A DNA stretch of 64,000 nucleotides, from NCBI RefSeq assembly GCF_022811645.1, contig NZ_CP094536.1, positions 56,138 to 120,137 of the forward strand. The letters run 5' to 3'. Numbering within the stretch: the stretch's first letter is position 1; the number at the start of each line of letters is the position of its first letter. The DNA is from Hymenobacter monticola. GTDB lineage: Bacteria; Bacteroidota; Bacteroidia; Cytophagales; Hymenobacteraceae. Positions 53,279-61,846 of the stretch are shown here, piece by piece. Made by a program: the position numbers and the translations under genes. The notes under the pieces are model-generated. The model ran no database searches and was not told the DNA's origin. It was given only the letters and a program-made list of their open reading frames with translations.

Positions 53279-53419
53279 ATGCTGGCAAAAACAGGTCCCA
53301 CTTCTTTTCATGCTCCGTTTGGCCTGCTCCTGGCAGACCAGACCCTGGCACCCGCTGCTCTGCGGCCGCTGCCTATTTCCGAGCGCCCGGCCCTGTTTGT
53401 GGGTCCGCATCGAGGCTAA
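53279..53419 (+). CDS. Possible small protein of 46 aa
   Basis: The frame MLAKTGPTSFHAPFGLLLAD...RPALFVGPHRG starts 23 nt after a consensus -7 box, TAGTTTTG (53249-53256), and ends at a TAA at 53417. The product has no Cys or membrane helix and I recognise no family. The good promoter-to-start spacing is the main support. It lies between the toprim gene and the next small gene. Confidence 0.4.
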   Translation: MLAKTGPTSFHAPFGLLLADQTLAPAALRPLPISERPALFVGPHRG

Positions 53420-53568
53420 TCCACCTTCCTGGTAAACGTCCCACCGCAGCTCTGCGGTTGCCCGCGGCTTGCTTATAGCCGGCGGATGGGACTGTTTTTT
53501 TCAGCCCCCGCTAGTGCGGGCGGGCCGGAACCCTCTTTGCATTCCCTTCCACGCTAGTACCCTCCGTT

Positions 53569-53829
53569 ATGATATCTACCGGTCACCGGCCATTTTCCAA
53601 CTTCTGCCCGGCCATGAAAGGCCTGATTTTACAGCTTATCCGGGACGAATACCAACCCCTGTTGCAACTACCACCGACCCTGTCGGCCGAGGCCTGGTCC
53701 GAGGCCGTTACCAAGGCCAACCCCATCCTGTTTTACCTTAACGACGGGGCCCCGCTGATTCAAATTGGGGAAGCGTCCCGCCAAAGCCTGCTCAAGTTTC
53801 TCAAGCAGCAATTTGGCTCCGCGCAGTAA
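53569..53829 (+). CDS. Small protein of unknown function
   Basis: The 86-aa frame has a strongly protein-like C-terminal part (MKGLILQLIRDEYQPLLQL; SEAVTKANPILFYLNDGAPL; SRQSLLKFLKQQFGS). The ATG at 53614 (MKGLIL) is an alternative start. CCTCTTTG at about 53533-53540 may be the -7 box. A terminator follows at 53849. It appears to be a small helical protein; no family recognised. Confidence 0.65.
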   Translation: MISTGHRPFSNFCPAMKGLILQLIRDEYQPLLQLPPTLSAEAWSEAVTKANPILFYLNDGAPLIQIGEASRQSLLKFLKQQFGSAQ

Positions 53830-53848
53830 GTCGCTGCTCGGCTCGCTG

Positions 53849-53880
53849 AAACGCCCGGTTGGTTATCCAATCGGGCGTTT
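53849..53880 (+). terminator. Terminator after the small protein gene
   Basis: AAACGCCCGGTTGG (53849-53862) pairs with CCAATCGGGCGTTT (53867-53880) with a single G-T pair and a TTAT loop, followed by T-rich sequence. Confidence 0.9.
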
Positions 53881-54071
53881 TATTTTAAAGCCTAACCTCC
53901 GGCCTCCTATTCAGAAGCACAGTGCCGCGCCATTCCACCGTCCGCAGGTTACAGCTGCGACCCATACCTAAGGCAGTTCAGACGCCAGGGGCAGTGGGGG
54001 AGAAATGTTTAACTAAGGGCAAATAAATCGTTAATTGTTGTTAAAAAAGCAACAAAAGACGCCAAAAATGC

Positions 54072-54121
54072 GTTTAATAAGTAAGGAAACGGTTTTAGAA
54101 ACAGTCACTTAGCCCTTACTT
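54072..54121. repeat. 9-bp inverted repeat upstream of the antirestriction gene
   Basis: The A+T-rich interval 53881-54125 has no gene. TAAGTAAGG (about 54078-54086) and CCTTACTTA (about 54113-54121) are reverse complements flanking the last 40 bp before the start codon. An operator or an origin-proximal element is possible. Confidence 0.45.
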
Positions 54122-54125
54122 AGCG

Positions 54126-55439
54126 ATGAAAAAGCAAGCCCGCCCCGCCGCCCAAAACACTGCCCGCCCCGATGTGTACCAGATTGTAACCGACCGGGTA
54201 ATTGAAGCCCTCGAAGCTGGTCAAATTGCTTGGCGCAAGCCCTGGCACGCGGCCTACGGCTTGCCCCGCAACTACGTCAGCGGCCGGGCCTACACCGGCA
54301 TCAATGCTTTTCTGCTGCACCTGGTCGGCGGCACCCCGTTCTTTCTCACGTTTCGGCAGGCCAAGGAGCTGGGCGGCAACATTCGCAAGGGTGCCAAGGG
54401 CATGCCCGTGATTTACTACAACGTCACGACCCGCACCGACAAGCAAACCGGCGAAGAAGAGAAAACGCCCTTTATCAAGTATTACACGGTCTTTTCCGTG
54501 GACGACGTGGAAGGTGTGGACATCGTCCTGCCCGAGCAGCCGCAGGACCGGGCGCACGAGCCCCTGGCCGCAGCCGAAGCCCTGGTAGCTGGTTGGGCGA
54601 CGTGTCCCCGCATCGAGCATGGCGGCGCGCAGGCCTACTACGCCCCCGGTCCCGACTTTGTGCAGGTTCCCCGCCCGGAGACTTTCACCAGCGGCGAAGC
54701 CTACTATTCAACCCTGTTTCACGAACTGACCCACGCCACCGGCCACGCCAGCCGCCTGGACCGCCCTGACCTAGCCGAAGCGCTGCGCCCGAGCGGCCGC
54801 GCCGGTTATGCCCGTGAGGAGCTGACCGCCGAGATGGGCGCCGCTTTTCTCTGTGGTCACGCGGGTTTGAACCCGAGCGCGACGCTGGAAAACACCGCCG
54901 CTTATCTGCAGTTTTGGCTGGAGCAGCTACGCGGCGACAAAAAGCTGGTGGTGCAGGCGGCCAGCCGGGCGCAGCGGGCAGCCGAGTTTATCCTGGGCAA
55001 CGCGGACGGCGGTGATAACGAGCCCAGCACCCCGGAACCGACCCCGCTTAGTGCAAGCCCCGCGGGCATGGAGATAAACGACGACCCCGAAGCGGCCCCC
55101 ACCACCGTGCTGCCTATCGATGCCGGGGCCGTACTTCCCTGTCCGGCTCTGCCCACCTTGCCCCTGGTTACCTTGGGACAGGAAACGCTGCCCACTCTTA
55201 CGACTGTCGTGGTATCCACGCAGCGCATCGAGCTTTCGCGCTTGATGGAGCACCCCACTTTTACTGACGAGCAGCGCCGCACCGCCACGGCACGAATTCT
55301 GGCCGAAGCGGACCCCGCCCGCCTAGGCCGCTGGCTGACCAATATCATGCGGCAGATTGCCGAATGGGAGGAACACGCTTTGGCTGAGGAGGCGCGGCAG
55401 AACCCGCACTTCGCTGCCTTGGAGCAGGCGCAGGAGTAG
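54126..55439 (+). CDS. ArdC-like antirestriction protein with extra C-terminal domain
   Basis: The 437-aa product has the ArdC N-terminal ssDNA-binding domain (VYQIVTDRVIEALEAGQIAW; FFLTFRQAKELGGNIRKGAK) and a zincin-like peptidase domain with HELTHATGH (His199, Glu200, His203) and downstream EELTAEMGA. ArdC proteins protect incoming conjugative DNA from restriction. After residue 300 there is a Pro/Thr-rich linker and a helical end (LAEADPARLGRWLTN, IAEWEEHALAEEA) that resembles the small protein encoded at 61431. It is the main accessory gene of the element. Confidence 0.92.
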   Translation: MKKQARPAAQNTARPDVYQIVTDRVIEALEAGQIAWRKPWHAAYGLPRNYVSGRAYTGINAFLLHLVGGTPFFLTFRQAKELGGNIRKGAKGMPVIYYNVTTRTDKQTGEEEKTPFIKYYTVFSVDDVEGVDIVLPEQPQDRAHEPLAAAEALVAGWATCPRIEHGGAQAYYAPGPDFVQVPRPETFTSGEAYYSTLFHELTHATGHASRLDRPDLAEALRPSGRAGYAREELTAEMGAAFLCGHAGLNPSATLENTAAYLQFWLEQLRGDKKLVVQAASRAQRAAEFILGNADGGDNEPSTPEPTPLSASPAGMEINDDPEAAPTTVLPIDAGAVLPCPALPTLPLVTLGQETLPTLTTVVVSTQRIELSRLMEHPTFTDEQRRTATARILAEADPARLGRWLTNIMRQIAEWEEHALAEEARQNPHFAALEQAQE

Positions 55440-55538
55440 CCTTTACCTAAGTAACCTCGCTCAGCAACGGGCGGGGCCGGGGGCGGTGGGGTACCCGTCG
55501 CATTATCCTCATTGTCTTGCTTTAAATTCTTCTTGCCC

Positions 55539-55817
55539 ATGCCCTTCCCTCCCCCACCGCCCCCCAGCGGTATCGCCAATCCGCAGCGGCGTTTCACGGA
55601 CCTGCTGCGCCACGGTCGCTTTTCTTTTACCGAGCGCGAGCTGATGGAGCACCTGCGCATGACGTATCGCACCATCAAGCAGCGCGAGGCCGACCCTTCC
55701 ACGCTGACCATTGCCGAAATACTTCGGGTGGCTGACCTATTGGATGAGCCAATTGAAGCGTTGTTGGCGGTGATAATAGCTGAAGTTCGGGCGGCAGCCA
55801 CGAACAAAATACCCTGA
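55539..55817 (+). CDS. Small HTH-like protein, paralog 1
   Basis: The start is the ATG at 55539 (MPFPPPPPPSGIANPQ). The 92-aa product has a Pro-rich N-terminus, a FTDLLRHGRFSFTERELMEH helix pair and LRMTYRTIKQREADPSTLTI AEILRVADLL, close in layout to the protein at 61089. The RTxKxREADPSTLT segment is a short HTH-type recognition pattern. The protein may regulate nearby kinase or element genes. No certain family. It lies 49 nt before the histidine kinase gene. Confidence 0.75.
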   Translation: MPFPPPPPPSGIANPQRRFTDLLRHGRFSFTERELMEHLRMTYRTIKQREADPSTLTIAEILRVADLLDEPIEALLAVIIAEVRAAATNKIP

Positions 55818-55837
55818 CAAGCCTGCTAGCATCCAAT

Positions 55838-55845
55838 TAACTTTG
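55838..55845 (+). promoter_or_regulatory. -7 box of the PAS-kinase gene
   Basis: TAACTTTG matches the Bacteroidetes -7 consensus TAnnTTTG and lies 21 nt upstream of the start codon. No clear TTTG -33 element is visible at the usual distance. Confidence 0.65.
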
Positions 55846-55866
55846 TGGGGATTATAGCGCCGTTGC

Positions 55867-56958
55867 ATGACCAACTATCCCCTACTGTTCAGCTCTCTTT
55901 TAGACCGCGGCAAAGCGGTGCATTTTGCTTACCACGTGCAGGAGCAGCGGGTGGTGTATGTCAGCCAAGCCTACGAACTTGTAATAGGAGGGCGCCAGGA
56001 TACGGTAAACGAGGAACTGCCTGGCTGGCTTGCCCGCATCCACCCAGATGACTTGCGACACCTGCGCCAGCGCCTGCCTCACGCCCTGCTGGGCGAACTG
56101 GTCCAGGACGTCGAGGTGCGTGTGATGCAACCCGATGGCCGTATCCAGTGGCTGTGCTTCTCAGCAGCCCGGGAGGAACTCCGCGACGGACAGGTTTACC
56201 TCAGCGGCACGGTGCTGGACATGACCCGCTCCAAGGAGACGAGCCTGAACGCGCAGAAATTCAACACCAAGAAAGACGCCACGCTGGAAATCCTCTCCCA
56301 CGACCTGGCCGCGCCGCTGGCCCTGCTCCAGCAGCTAACCGAGGAGCTGCGCCACGAAGCCCAGGGCCGCGCAACGGAGGCCATGCAGCAGTTGCTGCAG
56401 CTGATGCAGCGCACCTGCACCGAGGGCGTAAACCTGATTCGCGACTTCGTCGACAACGAGTTTCTGGAGTCGGCCAACGTGGTGCTGCACCAGGAACGCA
56501 CGGACCTGGCCAGCTGGCTGGCAACCATCATGGAGGAGTACCAGCGCTCCGAGCGCCACACCCACCTGCGCTTTGCGTTCGAAGCCCCGGCGCAGCCCGT
56601 GTACGTGTGCCTGGACATTAACAAATTTCAGCAGGTCATCAACAATCTGATTTCGAACGCCATCAAGTTTACCCCCGACGGCGGCTGCATCACCCTGCGC
56701 CTGGAGCAGTGCGCCGGCCGGGCCGTGGTACGGGTGGCCGACACCGGCGTGGGCATTCCTGAGCCGCTGCAGCCCGTTCTCTTCGAAAAATTCACCAAGG
56801 CGCGCCGGCCCGGCCTGCGGGGGGAGAAAACCACCGGGCTGGGCATGTCCATCATCCAAACCATCGTGGAACTGCACGCGGGCACGATTCGCTTTACCAG
56901 CCGCGAAGACCAGGGCAGCGTGTTCATCATCGATATACCCGCCTTGCCCGCAACCTAG
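55867..56958 (+). CDS. PAS-domain sensor histidine kinase
   Basis: The 363-aa product has one PAS domain (residues about 15-120, HFAYHVQEQRVVYVSQAYEL; VRVMQPDGRIQWLCFS), a HisKA segment with His145 in ILSHDLAAPLALL, and an HATPase domain with N box NLISNAIKFTPDG, G1 DTGVGIPE and G2 GLGMSIIQ. No membrane helix is present, so it should sense a cytoplasmic signal. The phosphorylated His, N and G boxes are intact. No cognate response regulator follows; the one at 57291 is on the opposite strand. Confidence 0.93.
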   Translation: MTNYPLLFSSLLDRGKAVHFAYHVQEQRVVYVSQAYELVIGGRQDTVNEELPGWLARIHPDDLRHLRQRLPHALLGELVQDVEVRVMQPDGRIQWLCFSAAREELRDGQVYLSGTVLDMTRSKETSLNAQKFNTKKDATLEILSHDLAAPLALLQQLTEELRHEAQGRATEAMQQLLQLMQRTCTEGVNLIRDFVDNEFLESANVVLHQERTDLASWLATIMEEYQRSERHTHLRFAFEAPAQPVYVCLDINKFQQVINNLISNAIKFTPDGGCITLRLEQCAGRAVVRVADTGVGIPEPLQPVLFEKFTKARRPGLRGEKTTGLGMSIIQTIVELHAGTIRFTSREDQGSVFIIDIPALPAT

Positions 56959-57290
56959 GGTGCTGCCAGCGAGCCGGCAACGGCTGGCGCAGCAGCAGGC
57001 CCACCGGCCGTGCCCGTGCTATCCGGTACCGGTTCATCACCGCGTCGCGCATTGCCGGCGGCTACTCATCGTAAGTGGTACCCGCTGGCCACTCAACTTG
57101 CAGCATAAAGCCGGCCTGCTGCCGGGCCCGGGAGGGTAGCGGATTCTCGATTTACAAAGCGCCGAATGGGTGCAACCAGCAAGCCCTCGCAGAGCACTAA
57201 AACGCCAGAGTCAACTTGCGGCAGCGGAGCTGGGTTTCCGTTGCCGCCATTTTACAATTAGCTGAACTTGCCCTGGCTTCCCTCTCCGAA
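56959..57290. other. Intergenic stretch between convergent genes
   Basis: No protein-like frame, strong terminator hairpin, repeat or promoter was recognised in this interval. It separates the plus-strand kinase from the complement-strand response regulator. Confidence 0.6.
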
Positions 57291-57707
57291 CTACTCCGCC
57301 ACGGATGGAAAATGCGTCTGCAGCAGGTCACGCATCTTGGCTTCCGTCAGGGGCTTGGTTAGCGTGCCGGCAATGGGAAGCTCCTGCACCCGGGCCAGGT
57401 CCTGGGGGTTGACAGAAGTGGTAAGCAGCACGATGACAATGGGCTGGCGCTGAGGCCAGGTGAGCTTTTGGTAGGCTTCCAGAAACTCGATGCCACTCAT
57501 GACGGGCATGTTGATGTCGAGCAGAATCAGGGAGGGGCAATTGGGCGTTGGCACCCCGCAGACCTCGGCCAGGGTGTCCAGGGCCTCGCGCCCGTTCTCG
57601 GCCACGAGCAGCTGCTGGGTCACGCCCAGGCGGTTCAATAAAATCTTGTTGAGGTAATTCGTGGTCGAATCGTCGTCGACTAGCAGCACGCTCTTGAGTG
57701 GTAACAT
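57291..57707 (-). CDS. Single-domain response regulator
   Basis: The start is the ATG at 57707 (MLPLKSVLLVDDDSTTNYL). The 138-aa product is a CheY-like receiver: acidic pocket DDD near residue 11, phosphorylatable Asp in LILLDINMPVMSG, Thr/Ser in LLTTSVN, and Lys in TLTKPLTEA. There is no output domain. It lies 52 nt downstream of the multi-PAS kinase on the same strand and so is likely its partner. Confidence 0.94.
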   Translation of the reverse strand: MLPLKSVLLVDDDSTTNYLNKILLNRLGVTQQLLVAENGREALDTLAEVCGVPTPNCPSLILLDINMPVMSGIEFLEAYQKLTWPQRQPIVIVLLTTSVNPQDLARVQELPIAGTLTKPLTEAKMRDLLQTHFPSVAE

Positions 57708-57759
57708 AGAGTGATTTCTCTGGCGGGCCCGTGGGCCCATCCGGGGCATGAAAAACTGG

Positions 57760-60700
57760 TTAACGCGGAAAGTATACCCGGAAAGTAGAGCCCTGGCCGA
57801 GCACACTATCCACCTCTATACGGCCGCCGGCATTTTCGACTATCTTTTTAACCATGTACAAGCCCACGCCGGAGCCTTCCACGTGCGGGTGCAGGCGCTT
57901 GAACATGCCGAATACCTTTTCCTGGTCCTGCGCCAGGTCCAGCCCCAGGCCGTTGTCGCGCACCTCCAGCACATCCTCCGATGCCCGCTGGGTGTGAGCC
58001 ACGACCACGTCCGGCGCCCGGTCAGGGTGGCGGTACTTGAGCGCGTTGCTGAGCAGGTTGTAAACGATGCTGCGCAGGTTTTTCTCCGAGAACCGCAGGG
58101 TAAGCTCCGGCGGTACGTTCACCCGTACGCGGGCCTGGCTGGGGGCAATCAGCGGGGCTAAATCAAGCGCCACTTCCTGCACCACCCGGGCCAGGTGCAC
58201 CTGGGAAGCGGGCTCGTTGTGCTCGTGCTGCAGGCGCGAGATGTCGGTGAGGTGGGCGATGGTGCGGCCGAAGCGCTCGATGGCCTGCTGCATGAGGTGC
58301 AGCATGTTCGAGACCTCGCCCACCCGTCCGGCCGGGGGCAGCTCGTGCTCCACGGCCTGCAGCAGGCCCTCGATGTTGGCGATGGGCTGCTTTAAGTCGT
58401 GCGAGGCGGTGTAGATGAAGTTGTCCAGGTCCACGTTGGTGCGCGTGAGCTGCTCGTTGGCCTGCTTGAGCTCCGTGATGTCAATGGCCGAGCCCACGTA
58501 GCCGTACAGCTCCCCGCCCGCCAAATAGCTCGGGGACCCTTGCGCCAGCAGCCAGCGGTACTCGCCGTCGTGGCGGCGCATGCGGTGCTCCAGCACGTAG
58601 GGCTGGCGTTGCGCAATCGCCTGCGTCAGCGTCTGCTGAACCAGCTCGAACTCGCTGGGGTGGATATAGGGCTCCCAGCCCGTGACCAGGTATTCCGCTT
58701 CGGTGCCCAGCCCCACAAAGTTCAGGAAGGCGCGGTTGATGTAGCGAATCGTGGAATCGGGATGCACGGCCCACACCATATTGGGCGCCGCGTCGGCCAT
58801 GGTACGAAAGCGCGCCTCGCTTTCCTGCAGCTCCCCGGCGTAGGATTCCAGCCGCTGGCGGGCCAGGGCCAGGTCGGTTACGTCGGCGGCCGTGTTCAGC
58901 ACGCCGTACACCCGGCCCTGCCCGTCCCGTAGGGGCGTAAAGCTGTAGTTGAAATAGAAGGGTTGCAGGCGGCCATCGATGAGCAGGTCCACGCGTTCGT
59001 TGCGCAGGTGCAGCGGCTCGCCGGTGGTGCGCACCTGGTGCAGCTGCCCGACAACGGCCTGGCCCTCCAACTCGGGCAGCACGTCGGCAAAACGCCGGCC
59101 GATGACGTCGGAACCCTTGCCCCAGGCCGCCAGAATGGCCTCGTTGGCCAGTTGAATGCGTAGCTCAGGGCCCACGTACACGCCGATGGGAAACGGGGCA
59201 CTCTCGACCAGGGCCCGGACTTGCTGCTCGCTGGCTTCCACCACGCGCCGGGCCTGCACCTGCTCGGTGACTTCGTAGGCAAACACGAGCACGCCGTCCA
59301 CGGCGCCAGCGGCGTTGCGGCGGGCCTGGTAGGTGAAGGTCCAGATAATTTCCTCCAGCGGGCCGTTCTCTTCCCGGGCCAGCTGCAGCGGCAGCTCCCG
59401 GGCCACGTACATTTCGCCCGTCTCATACACCTGCCTGAATAAACCCGGAATGGACGTGTCCGCCAGCTCGGGCAGGGCTACCAGCAAGGGCTTGCCCAAC
59501 AGCACCCGGCCGGGGAAAATCCGCTGGTAAGCCGGGTTCACCAATTGGAACACCAGCTCGGGGCCATCGAGGATGACGATGGGTGCCGGGGCCTGCATGA
59601 ACAGCTCGTGCAGCTGGCGCCGCTCGGCCTCCCGCTCCCGGCGGGCCAGCACCTGCTCGGTGACGTCGTAGCCCAGAATGGAAATGCCAGCGACCTCCCC
59701 GCCCTCGCGGTACGCCTGGTAGGTAAAGTTGTAATAGCCGGTCCGCGGCGCAGCGCCGGCCGCGGGCTGCGGCGTGAAGGGCATCTCCTGGCCCACGTAG
59801 GTGTCGCCGGTTTGGTAAACCTGGTCCAGCAGGGCCACAAAGCCTTGCGTGTCCAACTCGGGCACGGCCTCGGCCACGTTCCGGCCCACCAATTGGCGGT
59901 CTGGGAACAGGGCCTGGTAGGAGGGGTTGACGTATTCGTAGCGGTGCCCGGGCGCGCGCAGCAAGGCCACCACCGCGGGGGTTTGCTCGAATATCTGGTG
60001 AAAGGCTTCGCGCTCCTGCACCTGCTGCCGGGCGGCGGCCAACAGGTCAGCTTGCAGGGCCAGCGCCTCCCGGGTGCGCACCTGTACCCGGGATTCCAGC
60101 TCCTGATTAAGCTGCTCCACCTGCTGACGAGCTGCCACCTGGGCCGTTACGTCCACGGCGAAGTTGAGCACCTCCGTCACCGCGCCCTGGGCGTTGCGGA
60201 TGGGCTCGAACGTGGTGTGGTAGTAGCGGCGCTGTGGCTCTCCGCTGCCGGAATAGTCGGCCCAGGCTTCGGCTTCGGCCTCGTAAAAGGGCTCACCCGT
60301 TTCGTAGACCCGGTCGAACAGCTCGTAGAAGCCCTGGCCTTCAATGTCGGGGATGACCTCGCGGATGGTGCGGCCCAGCAGTGGCCGGCCGGGAAACAGC
60401 CGCTCGTACTCGGGGTTTACCAACTCGTAGACGTGCTCCGGACCCCGCAGCAGGGCAATGTTGGCCGGCATGCGCATCAGCACCTGGTGCAGGCGCATGC
60501 GTTCGGCTTCGGCCTCGGCGCGGGCGGCCTGTTCGCGAGCCTGAGCCTCGCGCAGGGCTACTTCGACGGGCGAACGGGGCTGGTCAGCCGTGTCGGTGAA
60601 GCTCACCCACAGCCCGTCGCCGGAGCGGCGGGCCGCCAGGCGGTAGTAGTTGTCGTAGCCGTCGGCTTGGTAGTTGATGTTGTACTCGCGCGGCTCCCCG

Positions 60701-60978
60701 CTCACGTAGGCGTCCACGTGAAAGGCAAACGTGCCGTGCGCGATGCTGTGAGGCCACTGCTGGTTGTGCGTCACCGTGGGCACTTCGGGCATGCTCATCA
60801 TGCGCTGGGCCGTGGGATTCAGGTACACAAAGGTGAAATCCACAATCTCCCCCGTCCCGGCCGGGTCGTAAATGGGCGTATAATAAATGACGCCAGTCAT
60901 CGATACCGCCAGCAGGTCGCCCAGCAGGTCGTCGGCGGGCAGTGGTCGAAGGGGAAGAGGTACAGACGTGGCGGGCAT
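57760..60978 (-). CDS. Histidine kinase with six PAS-like domains
   Basis: The 1072-aa product has six PAS-like units in order (about residues 15-130, 160-290, 310-440, 445-575, 580-710, 720-840). Several share the VxxLxNPxYxxLFPGRxLLG motif (ELVNPEYERLFPGRPLLGR; EYVNPSYQALFPDRQLVGR; QLVNPAYQRIFPGRVLLGK), indicating recent duplication. The C-terminus is a HisKA with His860 in ASHDLKQPIAN and an HATPase with NLLSNALKYRHPD and DNGLGLD. No membrane helix is seen. The single-domain regulator downstream is the likely partner. The PAS ligands are unknown. Confidence 0.94.
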   Translation of the reverse strand: MPATSVPLPLRPLPADDLLGDLLAVSMTGVIYYTPIYDPAGTGEIVDFTFVYLNPTAQRMMSMPEVPTVTHNQQWPHSIAHGTFAFHVDAYVSGEPREYNINYQADGYDNYYRLAARRSGDGLWVSFTDTADQPRSPVEVALREAQAREQAARAEAEAERMRLHQVLMRMPANIALLRGPEHVYELVNPEYERLFPGRPLLGRTIREVIPDIEGQGFYELFDRVYETGEPFYEAEAEAWADYSGSGEPQRRYYHTTFEPIRNAQGAVTEVLNFAVDVTAQVAARQQVEQLNQELESRVQVRTREALALQADLLAAARQQVQEREAFHQIFEQTPAVVALLRAPGHRYEYVNPSYQALFPDRQLVGRNVAEAVPELDTQGFVALLDQVYQTGDTYVGQEMPFTPQPAAGAAPRTGYYNFTYQAYREGGEVAGISILGYDVTEQVLARREREAERRQLHELFMQAPAPIVILDGPELVFQLVNPAYQRIFPGRVLLGKPLLVALPELADTSIPGLFRQVYETGEMYVARELPLQLAREENGPLEEIIWTFTYQARRNAAGAVDGVLVFAYEVTEQVQARRVVEASEQQVRALVESAPFPIGVYVGPELRIQLANEAILAAWGKGSDVIGRRFADVLPELEGQAVVGQLHQVRTTGEPLHLRNERVDLLIDGRLQPFYFNYSFTPLRDGQGRVYGVLNTAADVTDLALARQRLESYAGELQESEARFRTMADAAPNMVWAVHPDSTIRYINRAFLNFVGLGTEAEYLVTGWEPYIHPSEFELVQQTLTQAIAQRQPYVLEHRMRRHDGEYRWLLAQGSPSYLAGGELYGYVGSAIDITELKQANEQLTRTNVDLDNFIYTASHDLKQPIANIEGLLQAVEHELPPAGRVGEVSNMLHLMQQAIERFGRTIAHLTDISRLQHEHNEPASQVHLARVVQEVALDLAPLIAPSQARVRVNVPPELTLRFSEKNLRSIVYNLLSNALKYRHPDRAPDVVVAHTQRASEDVLEVRDNGLGLDLAQDQEKVFGMFKRLHPHVEGSGVGLYMVKKIVENAGGRIEVDSVLGQGSTFRVYFPR

Positions 60979-61088
60979 AAAACGGATGGGAATGCGCTAA
61001 GCAACAGATAAGTAGAAGGTTGCCCCTTGAAGTGTAGAGGAAGATGACACGGCTTAGAAAACCGTCCCTGCGGAAGCAGAAACGGAAT

Positions 61089-61382
61089 CTATTCCGACGT
61101 AGCGGCCGGCGGGTGGCTGGCCTCGGCCCGTACCACGGCAAACAGTTCATCTTCGGAAACATGCAGCACCCGGGCTAGTTGCTGCAGCTCGCCCACGGTG
61201 CACGTACCCGGGTTGCGCTTACGCGTGTCGTAGGTGCGGGCCGAAACACCCCAAGCCTCCACAATGCGCTTGCGGGTACCGGCGACTTCCAGCAGCTCGG
61301 CCAGGGTGCCCACCTTGTGCACCCGGGGCGGGCTGGTCAGGGGCTCGGTGAAGGAAACAGTGGGCACAGGCACTTTGGGCAT
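61089..61382 (-). CDS. Small HTH-like protein, paralog 2
   Basis: The 97-aa product has TLAELLEVAGTRKRIVEAWG, then VSARTYDTRKRNPGTCTVGE LQQLARVLHV, the same pattern as the protein at 55539 (RTYxxRxxNPxTxTxxE). It should be a small DNA-binding regulator. It is upstream of the multi-PAS kinase gene, on the same strand with a gap of 110 nt. The two paralogs flank the kinase cluster. Confidence 0.75.
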   Translation of the reverse strand: MPKVPVPTVSFTEPLTSPPRVHKVGTLAELLEVAGTRKRIVEAWGVSARTYDTRKRNPGTCTVGELQQLARVLHVSEDELFAVVRAEASHPPAATSE

Positions 61383-61430
61383 GAAAGAAAGGCTAAAAAG
61401 GCACAGAAGTAAGCGCGTAAGGTAACTCTT

Positions 61431-61700
61431 CTACGCACGGCTCAGCTTTCCAGCCATCATGCACTGGCCCCCGCAGCTTTCCGCCGCCAGGGTTTGCTCT
61501 TCCCAGCGCCCGCACTCGTCCACGGCCAGTGCCAGCCAGTGCCGCAGCCGCGCCGCTTCGGTGCACTGGCAAATCTGCTCCGCTGCCACTTGCTGCCGCG
61601 CGGGGGCAATGGCCGGGTGCTGCAGAATGCAGCGCAGTTCTGCGCGAAGCGCTTCCAGTTCCGTAACGGGGGCTGCGAATAAACTGGGTTTATCAGGCAT
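61431..61700 (-). CDS. Small protein resembling the ArdC C-terminal segment
   Basis: The start is the ATG at 61700 (MPDKPSLFAAPVTELEALRA). The 89-aa product is helical and includes QHPAIAPARQQVAAEQICQC and RLRHWLALAVDECGRWEEQT LAAES. This aligns with the last part of the ArdC-like protein at 54126 (RLGRWLTNIMRQIAEWEEHA LAEEA). A free-standing copy of that segment suggests a small interaction or DNA-binding module carried on mobile DNA. No function known. Confidence 0.65.
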   Translation of the reverse strand: MPDKPSLFAAPVTELEALRAELRCILQHPAIAPARQQVAAEQICQCTEAARLRHWLALAVDECGRWEEQTLAAESCGGQCMMAGKLSRA

Positions 61701-61846
61701 TGGCGAAAGGGATAAGAGCCGTGGGGAGAAATCAGTAGATAGCCAGGCCGCTGCCCCGCTGCCGGAGCGGGCAAACGCAGCACAGCGTCGGACACCACGT
61801 CCAGGTGAGTAGTGCTCCTGCGGGCAGGTTTTAAATGAGACGGCCA

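Larger units (their letters stand above)
39047..55439. mobile_element. Part of a Bacteroidetes-type conjugative element (approximate span)
   Basis: The span contains a complement-strand tra operon (TraE to TraO, 39450-49200) and a divergent plus-strand accessory run with a toprim protein and an ArdC-like antirestriction protein. No relaxase, coupling ATPase or dedicated integrase is seen inside it. The real ends are unknown; the limits given are the first and last genes that fit. Confidence 0.6.
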
